Part shown: piece after piece, positions 35,802 through 44,761 of the stretch
Layout of the letters: each line of letters starts with the position of its first letter
How positions within the stretch are numbered: position 1 is the stretch's first letter
Origin: Pseudomonas abietaniphila
GTDB lineage: Bacteria > Pseudomonadota > Gammaproteobacteria > Pseudomonadales > Pseudomonadaceae
Reading direction: 5' to 3'
Length of the DNA stretch: 64,000 bases
NCBI RefSeq assembly: GCF_900100795.1
Contig: NZ_FNCO01000011.1
Coordinates: 202,162 to 266,161 of the forward strand
Translations under genes and position numbers: made by a program
The notes under the pieces: model-generated
What the model was told of the DNA's origin: nothing
Seen by the model: the letters and a program-made list of their open reading frames with translations, nothing else
The model's database searches: none

Positions 35802-35862
35802 CAACATCAGCGCCACCCGAGCACACGGATTGGCAACCAAAACCGAGCGCCGCTAATCCGAA

Positions 35863-35886
35863 AAACCGATAAACCGATAAACCGAT
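35863..35886. repeat. Triplicated octamer AAACCGAT
   Basis: Three exact tandem copies ending 15 bp before the 3' end of the AI-2E transporter gene. Confidence 0.9.
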
Positions 35887-35901
35887 AAGAAGCCAAAGGC
35901 A

Positions 35902-36966
35902 TCACCCCGGCAACCGCACCGTCTTCTTCGCACCGGTAAACAACCCCCATGTCGACATGAACAACGCCGCAATCATCGGCCCGATCACAAACCCGTTCAG
36001 CCCGAAGACCGCCATCCCGCCCAGCGTGGAAATCAGAATCAGATAATCCGGCATCCGCGTATCCTTACCCACCAGAATCGGCCGCAACACGTTATCGACC
36101 AGCCCGATCACAAACACCCCGAACAGCCCCAGCACCACACCCTGCCAGATCATCCCGCTGAGCAGGAAATACGCCGCCACCGGCGCCCAGACAATCCCCG
36201 CCCCCACCGCTGGCAACAGCGACAGAAACGCCATCGCCACCGCCCACAGCAACGCACTGGGAATGTCCAGCACCCAGAAAATCAGCCCCCCCAGCGCACC
36301 TTGCGTCAGCGCCACGACGATGTTGCCCTTCACCGTCGCGCGCACCACACGGGTGAACTTCAGTTGCAGACGGCGCTTCTGCGGCTCAGCCAGCGGAATC
36401 GCAATGCGGATTCGGCGGGTCAGGTCCTGGCCATCGCGCAGGAAGAAGAACAACAGGTACAGCATGATGAAGAAGCTCACCACAAAATCGAACGTGCCCT
36501 GGCCGAAACTGAATGCCTGGGTCGCCAGGTACTGACTGCCCTGCATCGCCGCCTTGGAAATCTTGTCCTGCAGTCCCTTGAAGTCGCCCATGCCCAAACG
36601 ATCCAGCCAATGCTGCATCGACGTCGGCAACAACGCCTTGAACTCCGCCAGGTATTTGGGAATATCCAGCTGGCCGCTTTCGACGTTTTTGTAAAGCGCC
36701 GCCCCCTCTTGAACCATCAGCATGCTGATGACGATCACCGGCAGAATCGCGATCACCAGACACACCATCAGGGTGCACAGGGATGTCAGGTTGCGTTGCC
36801 AGCCGAAGCGCGCCAGCAGGCGGCGCTGGAGCGGCGCAAAGATGATCCCCAGAATCACCGCCCAGAACACTGCGCCGTAAAACGGCAGCAGAATCCAGAT
36901 GAAGGCGATGGTCACCAACACCAGAAGTAACATCAGGGTTTTGTTTTGCAGCGAGGTTTCGTTCAT
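35902..36966 (-). CDS. AI-2E family transporter (PerM/YdiK-like permease)
   Basis: 354 residues with about eight membrane helices in the family pattern: two pairs near the N-terminus, a hydrophilic segment (about 95-150), and a C-terminal block with FFFLRDGQDLTRRIRIAIPL, GNIVVALTQGALGGLIFWVLDIPSALLWAVAMAFLSLLPAVGAGIVWAP in order, and DNVLRPILVGKDTRMPDYLILISTLGGM. Members export varied small molecules or ions; the AI-2 export role of E. coli TqsA cannot be assumed. Single-gene unit. Confidence 0.92.
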   Translation of the reverse strand: MNETSLQNKTLMLLLVLVTIAFIWILLPFYGAVFWAVILGIIFAPLQRRLLARFGWQRNLTSLCTLMVCLVIAILPVIVISMLMVQEGAALYKNVESGQLDIPKYLAEFKALLPTSMQHWLDRLGMGDFKGLQDKISKAAMQGSQYLATQAFSFGQGTFDFVVSFFIMLYLLFFFLRDGQDLTRRIRIAIPLAEPQKRRLQLKFTRVVRATVKGNIVVALTQGALGGLIFWVLDIPSALLWAVAMAFLSLLPAVGAGIVWAPVAAYFLLSGMIWQGVVLGLFGVFVIGLVDNVLRPILVGKDTRMPDYLILISTLGGMAVFGLNGFVIGPMIAALFMSTWGLFTGAKKTVRLPG

Positions 36967-37132
36967 GTTCCTTCCATGTCATTGAGCCGCGCTGAGCGCA
37001 CGGCCTAATGCTTAGTCCGCCAATCGTCACAGGAGTGCCGCCTGTAACGCTGACGAGACAAGGGTTGGAAGCCTATAAGCGAGTTTCATGACGGGCCGTT
37101 GCGACCCGCCAGGATGAGCATTAGCGCCCGCG

Positions 37133-38812
37133 TCAGATGCGGAACTGGCCGACCAGTTGACCGAGACGCTGATTGAGTTCGGTCAGGTTGCGCGAGGTGT
37201 TGGCACTGTGACGGGTTTCGTCGGCCACGCTCTCCACCGCCACCGCAATCTGATGAACGCTGCGGTTGATCTCTTCAGCGACAGCAGTCTGCTCTTCCGC
37301 CGCGCTTGCGATCTGCGCGTTCATCGAGTTGATGGTGCCGATCAACTGGCCAATGGTGTCCAGCGACGCACCGGCTTCATTGGCCCGCGCCGACGTGCCA
37401 TCCCCTGCCTCACTGGAGCGACGCATCGCCGCGACCGCGCCCTGTGTGCCCTGTTGCAGGCGATCAATCATGCCTTGAATTTCCTGGGTGCTCTGCTGAG
37501 TGCGGCTGGCCAGCGCGCGCACCTCATCGGCCACCACGGCAAACCCGCGTCCCGCCTCGCCGGCGCGTGCGGCTTCAATGGCTGCGTTGAGCGCCAGCAG
37601 GTTGGTCTGTTCGGCGATGGAGCGGATCACACCCAGCACACCGACAATCGACGTCACGTCGTTCTGCAGGCTGTCCAGCGAGGTCCCGCTGTGCCGAATG
37701 TCGTTTACCAAGGCGTGAATCTGTTGAATGCTGCCATCAACCACCCGCTTGGCGGCCTGGCCTTCTTCGTCAGTTTGCTGCGCCGCCACCGATGCGCCTT
37801 GGGCGCTTTTGGCGACTTCCTGCGCAGCGGCCGACATCTGGTTGATCGCCGTCGCGACCTGATCCGTCTCGTGGCGCTGACGCTCCATGGCCTGCTCGGA
37901 GCGCTGCGCCTGGTGCGTGACTTCACCCACGAGGCCCGTGAGCTGACCGGTCATCTCGGCGATCTGCCGCACGAGACCGTGAATCTTGTCGACAAAACGG
38001 TTGAACGAGCCCGCCAATTCGCCGAGTTCGTCTTGGGACGTCACCGTCAGGCGCCGGGTCAGGTCGCCCTCCCCTGCGGCAATGTCATCCAGGTTGGCCT
38101 TCATCTGGCGCAGGGGTCGCAAGAGGCCCCCCGCCATCCAGACACCGACCACAGTAATGATCACCAGCACCAGCAGTGCGATGCCAATGATGCTGACCAG
38201 CATGTTCTGCATGCGCTCGGCGACCACTTTCTGTACCTCGGCGACCTTGGCGTCGATGTTGTCCAGATTGACCGAGGAGCCCACGGCCATGTCCCATTTG
38301 GGTAGGTATTCGGAGTAACCGAGTTTGGGGACCAGTGCATTGGAGCCAGGAAGCGGCGAGGAGTATTCAAGGTAATGGGTGCCGGCTTTCGCAACCTCGA
38401 CAAGACCTGCATTGACGTAGACGCCATTCGGGTCCCGGGTGTCCTTGAAGCTCTTGCCGATGCCGTCAGGACTGCTGCCCTTGAACAGGCGTACGGCCTG
38501 GGAGTCGTAACCGAAGAAATAGCCGTCTTTGGCGTACTGGACCTGCGAGAGCATCTTGATGACTTGCGCGCGGGCTTCCATGTCGCCCGGTGCCGACGCG
38601 TCGTACAAGGGCTTGATGGTGCCGATGGCCACCGCGACGTAGCTTTGCAGCGTCGCCTTGGCCTCGGCGAGCAGGTGTTGGCGGGTTTCTTCCACTTCAC
38701 GCTTCGCTTGGTCGCGCAGCATGACCACTGTGCTGACGCTGACTATCAGCGCAAACAGCAAGACCGGAAGCACCGCAAGAGACAGAACTCTGGCTTTCAG
38801 ATTCAGGCGCAT
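37133..38812 (-). CDS. Methyl-accepting chemotaxis protein with single Cache (sCache_2) sensor
   Basis: 559 residues. TM1 about 10-30, a periplasmic sCache_2 domain about 35-200 (VQYAKDGYFFGYDSQAVRLF, DPNGVYVNAGLVEVAKAGTHYLEY, KLGYSEYLPKWDMAVGSSV), TM2 about 205-228, HAMP about 230-282 (LLRPLRQMKANLDDIAAGEGDLTRRL), then the signalling domain with IAEQTNLLALNAAIEAARAGEAGRGF in order. sCache_2 receptors of pseudomonads often sense short carboxylic acids (for example McpP of P. putida); this is a family expectation only. No CheR pentapeptide at the C-terminus. Confidence 0.93.
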   Translation of the reverse strand: MRLNLKARVLSLAVLPVLLFALIVSVSTVVMLRDQAKREVEETRQHLLAEAKATLQSYVAVAIGTIKPLYDASAPGDMEARAQVIKMLSQVQYAKDGYFFGYDSQAVRLFKGSSPDGIGKSFKDTRDPNGVYVNAGLVEVAKAGTHYLEYSSPLPGSNALVPKLGYSEYLPKWDMAVGSSVNLDNIDAKVAEVQKVVAERMQNMLVSIIGIALLVLVIITVVGVWMAGGLLRPLRQMKANLDDIAAGEGDLTRRLTVTSQDELGELAGSFNRFVDKIHGLVRQIAEMTGQLTGLVGEVTHQAQRSEQAMERQRHETDQVATAINQMSAAAQEVAKSAQGASVAAQQTDEEGQAAKRVVDGSIQQIHALVNDIRHSGTSLDSLQNDVTSIVGVLGVIRSIAEQTNLLALNAAIEAARAGEAGRGFAVVADEVRALASRTQQSTQEIQGMIDRLQQGTQGAVAAMRRSSEAGDGTSARANEAGASLDTIGQLIGTINSMNAQIASAAEEQTAVAEEINRSVHQIAVAVESVADETRHSANTSRNLTELNQRLGQLVGQFRI

Positions 38813-38906
38813 AGATACCGTGACCCTTTATTTTTGTGTGCGTTACGCCGTTGGGCTCCTAGAGGGTTAACGGCCCCGCACAACAAAAGTTGAGGTCAAG
38901 GTGCAA

Positions 38907-40241
38907 TCAGTCCGCCATGGGCTGTACCGTTCGCTCAGGCAGGTCGATGCGCACCTGAAGCCCGCCCAACGGGCTGTCCAGCAATTGAATGCGTCCGCCC
39001 CAAGACTCGACGATGTCCTTGACGATCCCGAGCCCGAGACCGTGCCCCGTGACCTGCTCGTCCAGACGATTGCCACGGCCCAGTACGTCTTCGCGCTGAA
39101 CCGCCGGAATGCCGGGACCGTCGTCGTCGATCAACAGGCAATGGCCACCCGACGCCTGCGTGATGCACAAGCAAATGCTGCTGTCGGCCCATTTGCAGGC
39201 GTTGTCCATCACGTTACCCAGCAATTCGAGGATGTCCTCCCGGTCCCACGGCAGAACCAGCCCGGGCGCGACATGATTGTTGAGCTCCAGGTGCTCGCCG
39301 TGGATCATGCGCAGGGTGGAAAACAGGCCCGGCAGTTCAATGTCGCAATCGAATCGCATACCGGGCAAGGCATCGCCGGAGAGCCGCGCGCGATTAAGCT
39401 CTCGCTCCAGACGTTGCTGGATCTGCTGCAACTGATCGCGCAACGTATCCCGCACGTGTGGGTTCTGCTCCAGCTTTCCGCTTTCGGCGAGGCTCAACAA
39501 AACGGCCATGGGCGTTTTCAGCGCATGCCCGAGGTTGCCCAGCGCATTGCGCGAGCGCTTGAGGCTGTCCTCAGTGTGCGCCAGCAGGTGGTTGATCTGC
39601 GCGACCAGTGGCTCCAGCTCAAGCGGGACGGCCTCGTCGAGCTGAGAACGCTGGCCTTGTTGCAGTTGGGAAATCTGTTCGCGCGCGGTGTCCAGCGGAC
39701 GCAGCGCCCGGCGCACGGTCACACGCTGCAAGGCAAGGATCAGCAACAGCGCCGCTAGCCCAAGCCCCAGGCCAATGCGCTGAACCAGAACGAAGCTGGC
39801 CTGAACCGGTGTGTAGTCCTGCGCGACGGTGATCGAGATTTTCTGGCCGAACTTGCGGTATTCAGAGTGCAGCAACAGCAACGACTGCCGGGTCTTTTCC
39901 AGCTCAAGGTCGGCATGCAGCCCCGCCTGCTCGGGCTGTGGCAACTCAAGGTCCCACAGGGATCGCGAGCGCCAGTGCCCGTCGTCGAAGTCGATGCGGA
40001 AGTAATGACCGGAGTATGGCCGTTGATAACCGGGTGACAAGCGGTGCTCATCCAGTTGAAGACCATTGGGTCCCCGGACAATCGCCACCAGCAGCAATTC
40101 GCTGTCATTGCGCAGCCCGGATTCCAGATAGCGCTGCAGGCCGACCTCGAACAGCCAGAGGCTGATCTGTGCCAGCACCAGCCCGACGATCAGCAGCACG
40201 CTGATCAGGCCAAGACTCAAACGTCGCTGGATCGACCTCAC
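38907..40241 (-). CDS. Sensor histidine kinase of a PepSY-linked two-component system
   Basis: 444 residues. TM1 about 10-32, periplasmic domain about 33-150, TM2 about 155-175, HAMP-like linker, H-box LGHALKTPMAVLLS (PhoQ-like HxLKTPxAVL), N-box NVMDNACKWA, D-box DDDGPGI and G2-box GHGLGLGIVKD. The H-box subtype resembles PhoQ, but the periplasmic part shows neither PhoQ's acidic cluster nor an RExxE iron motif. Its start overlaps the response regulator stop by ATGA, and it is the last gene of a four-gene operon. Confidence 0.92.
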   Translation of the reverse strand: MRSIQRRLSLGLISVLLIVGLVLAQISLWLFEVGLQRYLESGLRNDSELLLVAIVRGPNGLQLDEHRLSPGYQRPYSGHYFRIDFDDGHWRSRSLWDLELPQPEQAGLHADLELEKTRQSLLLLHSEYRKFGQKISITVAQDYTPVQASFVLVQRIGLGLGLAALLLILALQRVTVRRALRPLDTAREQISQLQQGQRSQLDEAVPLELEPLVAQINHLLAHTEDSLKRSRNALGNLGHALKTPMAVLLSLAESGKLEQNPHVRDTLRDQLQQIQQRLERELNRARLSGDALPGMRFDCDIELPGLFSTLRMIHGEHLELNNHVAPGLVLPWDREDILELLGNVMDNACKWADSSICLCITQASGGHCLLIDDDGPGIPAVQREDVLGRGNRLDEQVTGHGLGLGIVKDIVESWGGRIQLLDSPLGGLQVRIDLPERTVQPMAD

Positions 40242-40909
40242 CCGCCGCTACCGCCAAACCGGTAACCCTGGCCGCGTCGGGTCTCGACGACGGCACGGCC
40301 CAACTTGCGACGCAGGTGGTTGACGTGAACTTCGATCACATTCGAATCACGCTCGTTTTCACCGTCGTACAGATGTTCGGCCAGATGGCTTTTGGAAAGG
40401 ATTTGCTCGGGGTGCAGCATGAAATAACGCAACAATCGAAATTCGGCAGCGGTGAGCTGAATCTCTTCGCCGTCGCGACTGACGCATTGGCGCCCTTCGT
40501 CCAGATGCAACCCGGCGGCTTCCAGCGTCGGTTGATTGGCCAGGCCACGGGCACGGCGCAACAACGCCTGAATGCGCAACTGCAGCTCTTCAGGGTGGAA
40601 AGGTTTGGTGAGGTAATCATCGGCACCGGCCTTGAGGCCTTCGATCCGCTCGGCCCAGGAACCCCGTGCGGTCAGAATCAGCACCGGCGTCGACAGGCCG
40701 TCTGCGCGCCATTTCTGCAGGACCTCAAGGCCTGGAACCCCGGGCAGTCCCAAGTCGAGCACGATCAGGTCGTAAGGCTCGCTCGCGCCTTGATGGATAG
40801 CGTCCCGGCCATCGGTCAGCCAGTCGACGGCGTACCCCTGACGGCTCAGGCCGCTGATCAATTCATCCGCCAAGGGAACGCTGTCTTCAACCAGTAGCAA
40901 ACGCATCAA
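40238..40909 (-). CDS. OmpR/PhoB-family response regulator
   Basis: 223 residues. Receiver domain (about 1-115) with the phospho-acceptor Asp in LIVLDLGLPG and the LTKPFH lysine, then a winged-helix DNA-binding domain (about 125-222) with EVHVNHLRRKLGRAVVETRRGQGYRFG in order. Cytoplasmic transcription factor, partner of the kinase encoded next. It overlaps both neighbours by ATGA, so translation of regulator, kinase and the preceding PepSY gene is coupled. Confidence 0.95.
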   Translation of the reverse strand: MMRLLLVEDSVPLADELISGLSRQGYAVDWLTDGRDAIHQGASEPYDLIVLDLGLPGVPGLEVLQKWRADGLSTPVLILTARGSWAERIEGLKAGADDYLTKPFHPEELQLRIQALLRRARGLANQPTLEAAGLHLDEGRQCVSRDGEEIQLTAAEFRLLRYFMLHPEQILSKSHLAEHLYDGENERDSNVIEVHVNHLRRKLGRAVVETRRGQGYRFGGSGG

Positions 40910-41253
40910 TCGTCTTCCTTGTCTTGCAACAGGCGGCGGTCCCGGGCGTCGAACTTCAATTCGCGGACCACGTGGTCAGCGGTCAGCAGTTCGATTTCGT
41001 AAACCAGCACGTCATGTTTCTCTTCGAGCTCCGCTTCCAGGAGCTTTGAGCCGGGGTATCGCCCCAGTGCCTGTTCGATGAATTGCTCAAGCGGCAGGAT
41101 CACACCCTGCTGACGCAACTTGAGCACTTCATCCTGATCCAGGTCGCGCGCCGTACTGACCGTACAGGCCATGACGGCACCGACCGTGAGTAAACAGTAA
41201 ACGAAACACTGACCCGGACGTTTACCGGCAAAGCGACGTTTACCCGCGTTCAT
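40906..41253 (-). CDS. PepSY domain protein, second of a tandem pair
   Basis: 115 residues: a basic N-terminus and one hydrophobic stretch (FVYCLLTVGAVMACTVSTA, signal peptide or anchor), then a PepSY domain (LLEAELEEKHDVLVYEIELL ... VRELKFDARDRRLLQDKEDD). The segment DLDQDEVLKLRQQGVILPLE parallels DLGPDEALKLRDAGTIQSFE in the preceding gene, so the two are tandem paralogues. PepSY domains are thought to act as periplasmic inhibitors or sensors. Joined to the upstream gene by TGATG. Confidence 0.85.
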   Translation of the reverse strand: MNAGKRRFAGKRPGQCFVYCLLTVGAVMACTVSTARDLDQDEVLKLRQQGVILPLEQFIEQALGRYPGSKLLEAELEEKHDVLVYEIELLTADHVVRELKFDARDRRLLQDKEDD

Positions 41254-41561
41254 CAGGTGTCCTGATGGTCTTTGAGGACCTGGCCGCTGACCGCATCAAG
41301 TTCGACATCCCACTCGACGCCCTTGGCATCGCGCAGTTCGACTTGATAGACATATTTGCCATATTCCTGTTCCAGCTCGGTATCGGTGACGGTGGCGTTC
41401 GGGTGTTTGGCGAGCGCCGCAGCGTTGAGTTTTTCGAAAGACTGAATAGTACCTGCATCGCGCAGTTTGAGCGCCTCATCAGGGCCCAGATCCTTGGCCT
41501 GAGCGTAACCGGCGGTGACAGCGAGGGCGGTGGCGGCGAAAACAGCAGTCAGAATGTTCAT
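41253..41561 (-). CDS. PepSY domain protein, first of a tandem pair
   Basis: 102 residues from the ATG at 41559-41561. Signal peptide MNILTAVFAATALAVTAGYAQA with a likely cleavage before KDLGP, then PepSY (TVTDTELEQEYGKYVYQVEL ... VEWDVELDAVSGQVLKDHQD). A longer upstream extension lacks homology and was rejected; GGAGATTCACTG lies before the chosen ATG. First gene of the PepSY-PepSY-regulator-kinase operon, divergent from the patatin gene. Likely periplasmic and likely part of signal perception by the kinase. Confidence 0.88.
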   Translation of the reverse strand: MNILTAVFAATALAVTAGYAQAKDLGPDEALKLRDAGTIQSFEKLNAAALAKHPNATVTDTELEQEYGKYVYQVELRDAKGVEWDVELDAVSGQVLKDHQDT

Positions 41562-41718
41562 CAGTGAATCTCCGTGGTAGTCGTCATGTTTACGGAATCC
41601 ACGATAACCAACCGAACTTAATTGAAGCTGAATTTTCTGGCTACATGCCATCACCGGCCAGACTTCCCGATTGCCTGACAGCGGATATACTTCGCGCCTG
41701 TCCACCCTTGGAGTGCCC

Positions 41719-42801
41719 ATGAGCGCCGTCCACATCAAATCCCCAACGCTGACGATCAAGGCCGGTCGACGGGCCATGGTGCGCATTCGCGAGCAGGGTC
41801 TGAAACCCGCTGACGTCGGGATCATTCCCGGTGCGGCAGGTGGGCCGAAAGCGCTGGGCATTCAAGGGCTGGATCTGGCGTTGTTTGGCGAGTGGCTGCC
41901 GCGCTTCGCGCGTGAACGTTCGCTGATTGGCGCATCGATTGGCTCCTGGCGATTTGCGAGTGCGTGCCTGCCTGATCCGGTGCAAGGCCTGGAACGGCTG
42001 GGCAGGCTGTACAACGAGCAGAGTTTTGCCAAGGGCGTGACCATGGCGCAGGTCACGCAAAGTTGCGTGAAAATGCTCGACGACCTGCTGCAGGGGCACG
42101 ATGCCAGCGTGCTGAGCAATCCGCATTACCGCCTGAACATCATGATCGTCAAAAGCCACGGGCTGCTGGCGATGGACCATCGCGGCAGCCTGGGGCTCGG
42201 CCTCGGTTCAGTGATCGCCAACAACCTGATAGGGCGCGCGCGGCTGTCCCGGCATTTCGAACGCTTGATCATGCACGACGCCCGCTTGGCCCCTCCGCTG
42301 TCGACGCTGACGGATTTCCCCTCCCGAAGCCTGCACCTCGATGAGTCCAACTTGCGTCAGGCCTTGCTGGCCTCAGGCTCCATTCCGATGGTCATGCAAG
42401 GGGTGATGGACATCCCCGGCGTCGGCCCTGGCACGTTCCGCGACGGCGGACTGCTCGATTACCATCTGGACCTGCCTTACAGCGGCAGCGATATCGTGCT
42501 GTATCCGCACTTCACCGACAAAATCATTCCGGGCTGGTTCGACAAGACCCTGCCCTGGCGCCGAGGAGATCTGGGCCGGCTGCAGGACGTCGTGCTGTTG
42601 GCACCGTCTCGTGAATACCTGGCGACCCTGCCGTTCGGCAAGCTGCCGGACCGCAGCGATTTCAAACGTTTCGTCGGCAAGGACAAGGAGCGCCAGGCGT
42701 ACTGGCGGACTGCGATGGAAAACAGCCGACGCCTGGGGGATGAGTTCGTTGAGCTGGTAGACACGGGGAAACTGGCGGATCGGCTGGAAGTCCTGGTGTG
42801 A
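41719..42801 (+). CDS. Patatin-like phospholipase family protein
   Basis: 360 residues from MSAVHIKSPT (GGAG ribosome-binding site 8 bases upstream). The oxyanion-hole glycine motif is GAAGGPK (38-44), the nucleophile elbow GASIGSW gives Ser73, and the dyad Asp is in RDGGLLDYH. No signal peptide, so probably cytoplasmic; lipid acyl hydrolase activity is inferred from the intact dyad. There is no adjacent type III secretion gene that would suggest an ExoU-like effector. Substrate unknown. Confidence 0.88.
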   Translation: MSAVHIKSPTLTIKAGRRAMVRIREQGLKPADVGIIPGAAGGPKALGIQGLDLALFGEWLPRFARERSLIGASIGSWRFASACLPDPVQGLERLGRLYNEQSFAKGVTMAQVTQSCVKMLDDLLQGHDASVLSNPHYRLNIMIVKSHGLLAMDHRGSLGLGLGSVIANNLIGRARLSRHFERLIMHDARLAPPLSTLTDFPSRSLHLDESNLRQALLASGSIPMVMQGVMDIPGVGPGTFRDGGLLDYHLDLPYSGSDIVLYPHFTDKIIPGWFDKTLPWRRGDLGRLQDVVLLAPSREYLATLPFGKLPDRSDFKRFVGKDKERQAYWRTAMENSRRLGDEFVELVDTGKLADRLEVLV

Positions 42802-42808
42802 TACATCG

Positions 42809-42831
42809 GGTTAAACAGGACAGGTTTAACC
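42809..42831 (+). terminator. Hairpin after the patatin gene, possible terminator
   Basis: GGTTAAAC / GTTTAACC perfect eight-base arms with a seven-base loop, 7 bp after the stop. No T run follows, so it may instead be a regulatory hairpin upstream of queD. Confidence 0.4.
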
Positions 42832-42934
42832 GAGCGGTCAGGTTCTGCCTGTTCCTTGCTAAAGCATTGCTGGTAAACTCGCCACCTGCATTTTTTCGCT
42901 CAGGCGATCGCCACCTTTCAAGGCTCTCAATACT

Positions 42935-43291
42935 GTGGAAATCTTCAAGGAATTTACGTTCGAATCGGCTCACCGTCTTCCTCACGTCCCGGAAGGCCAC
43001 AAGTGCGGCCGTCTGCACGGTCACTCCTTCCGTGTAGCGATTTATCTGCAGGGCGAACCTGATCCGCACACCGGCTGGATTCGTGACTTTTCCGAGATCA
43101 AGACGATTTTCAAGCCGCTGTATGAGCGTCTGGACCATAACTACCTGAACGATATTCCCGGCCTGGAAAACCCGACCAGCGAAGTGTTGGTCAAGTGGAT
43201 CTGGAATGAGTTGAAACCGTTGTTGCCTGAGTTGTCGGCGATCCGGATTCACGAGACGTGCACCAGCGGGTGTGTTTATCGCGGAGACTGA
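42935..43291 (+). CDS. queD: 6-carboxytetrahydropterin synthase QueD
   Basis: 118 residues, GTG start at 42935. Zinc ligands H13 (SAHRLP), H28 and H30 (RLHGHS) and the catalytic Cys24 (KCGRLH) are present, with the C-terminal CTSGCVY block and LDHNYLND. It converts 7,8-dihydroneopterin triphosphate to carboxytetrahydropterin, an early step towards queuosine in tRNA. Only queD is present; the rest of the pathway is outside the window. No preQ1 riboswitch was recognised upstream. Confidence 0.95.
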   Translation: MEIFKEFTFESAHRLPHVPEGHKCGRLHGHSFRVAIYLQGEPDPHTGWIRDFSEIKTIFKPLYERLDHNYLNDIPGLENPTSEVLVKWIWNELKPLLPELSAIRIHETCTSGCVYRGD

Positions 43292-43307
43292 TGCGGCGGT
43301 TGTTCGG

Positions 43308-43332
43308 AAAACCACCTTCGGGTGGTTTTTTT
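43308..43332 (+). terminator. Rho-independent terminator of queD
   Basis: AAAACCACC / GGTGGTTTT with TTCG-type loop and a long T run. The 190 bases from here to the omptin gene show nothing recognisable. Confidence 0.92.
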
Positions 43333-43523
43333 GTGGGCGTTCGAGGCTGTCTCGGCATGAGAAGCAGATCAAAAGCGGAGCGCGCGTTGCGGTATTTGGG
43401 CCCAGACACGTGTCACTGGTCTGGCACAAAACCTGCGGGAGTCACCAAGCTGACTCCCACAGCAGAGCGGTTACCGATCACTCTGTGGATGATCGATCAT
43501 CAAGCATCAACCGGACGCAGCCG

Positions 43524-44483
43524 TCAGAACCGATACGCCACGGCGAGGTTGGACACGACCGTTCTGCTGGACTGAGAACCCGCATCGCCGCCGTAGTAAT
43601 CACGCTCACCCGTTACTGAATTCTTGACCAGAACACTGCCCTTCGCTTCAGCGTAAACCTGATAATCAATTCCGGCCTTCAACGACAGTTTCGGGTTGAC
43701 GTCATAGGACACCGCCAACGCCAGGCTTTGCATCCGGCCGCGATTGCCCTGGTTGCCGACGAAGGTCAGGTCACGTAGGTGATGCTGATCGTGATCCCGC
43801 GCCTTCACCCACTGGCTGTACTTGAAGCGGCTCTCAACCGTCCAGTCACGGTAGTGGTAGACACCGACCAGACCGGCATAGGGCGTCTCGTAGGACTGCT
43901 GATAGGTGATGCCCTTCAGACCCGCGGGGATGTCCCCGACTTCATCGCGATGCCCTGCCTCCGACGAATAGACATAGCGACCGCCACGGGCCTGCCACCC
44001 CAACTCGTTGCGCTGATAACCCAGCATCACGCCAAGGGCCAGATCATCACGCTTCAGCGCCCAGGCGGTCGCCGCGACTTCGGCCTGCCAGGCCTTCTGC
44101 ACGCGGGTGTCAGGGTGATCCGAAAAGTCCGTCCAGCTTTCGCCCTCATCTCCCAGCCAGTCGTAGTCCTGCATGTGGCCATCGCCCTTGGCCACTTTGG
44201 TCCAACCTTTCGCCTCAAGGGAAAGCCAGTCCAGCGGATGGTAGGTCAGGCCCAGATGCAAGGTCGGCACCTGCTTGAGGTCCCAATTCAGCTGACTGAC
44301 TTTCTGGCCATCGTAGGTGTCATACACCTTCTCCTGCGCCTGCCCGTTCAGCAGTCCCAAACCAAGGCTCAATTCGACGCCACCCACCTGAAACCGCTGT
44401 TCATCCGTCGTGTGTGCGTGCGCGATCGCGTGTTGCCCAACCGTCACAAGGCCCAGCAGCGCCAGCGTTTTCCGTACCTTCAT
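43524..44483 (-). CDS. Omptin family outer membrane protease
   Basis: 319 residues from MKVRKTLALL (AAGGAG ribosome-binding site 10 bases upstream); signal peptide to about residue 22. The ten-stranded barrel family blocks align with E. coli OmpT: MQDYDWL (Asp106, Asp108), ESWTDFSDHPDT, ARGGRYVYSS and RDHDQHH, giving the catalytic Asp232-His234 pair, and a C-terminal aromatic residue (VAYRF). All four catalytic residues are therefore intact. Omptins cleave between basic residues at the cell surface, often destroying antimicrobial peptides. The family is best known from Enterobacteria and less usual in Pseudomonas. Base composition does not stand out by eye. Confidence 0.93.
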   Translation of the reverse strand: MKVRKTLALLGLVTVGQHAIAHAHTTDEQRFQVGGVELSLGLGLLNGQAQEKVYDTYDGQKVSQLNWDLKQVPTLHLGLTYHPLDWLSLEAKGWTKVAKGDGHMQDYDWLGDEGESWTDFSDHPDTRVQKAWQAEVAATAWALKRDDLALGVMLGYQRNELGWQARGGRYVYSSEAGHRDEVGDIPAGLKGITYQQSYETPYAGLVGVYHYRDWTVESRFKYSQWVKARDHDQHHLRDLTFVGNQGNRGRMQSLALAVSYDVNPKLSLKAGIDYQVYAEAKGSVLVKNSVTGERDYYGGDAGSQSSRTVVSNLAVAYRF

Positions 44484-44701
44484 CGACCATCCGCTCCTTT
44501 TATTCGAGGGTGCGCCGGGCGGCAACGCACCACCACGGCAAGCGGCGAAAGGATGAACATCAAGGAAGGACATTTCTGCCAGCCCGATCCCAGGCAAGCG
44601 TGTGAAAGCTAAACGCTTTGAAAGGGATGTTTCCTACAGGAAGTAATGGGATCTGGCGTGTGACGGCGACGCAAGCGCTACCGCCCACGATGCACACCTA
44701 C

Positions 44702-44737
44702 AAAAAAGGGCCGCCCGTTCACACGGGCGGCCCTTCT
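44702..44737 (-). terminator. Rho-independent terminator of pepN
   Basis: Read on the minus strand, AAGGGCCGCCCG / CGGGCGGCCCTT around a short loop, ending in TTTTTTG. Strong stem. Confidence 0.9.
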
Positions 44738-44761
44738 ATCAGCAGCAACAACCGACGCGAA

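Noticed and set aside
40238..40241. Calling the two-component pair PhoP/PhoQ
   Set aside because: The H-box resembles PhoQ, but the sensor domain has no acidic patch and the operon partners are PepSY proteins instead of oprH.
42802..42934. preQ1 riboswitch upstream of queD
   Set aside because: The hairpin GGTTAAAC/GTTTAACC lacks the A-rich tail and conserved loop of preQ1 aptamers.
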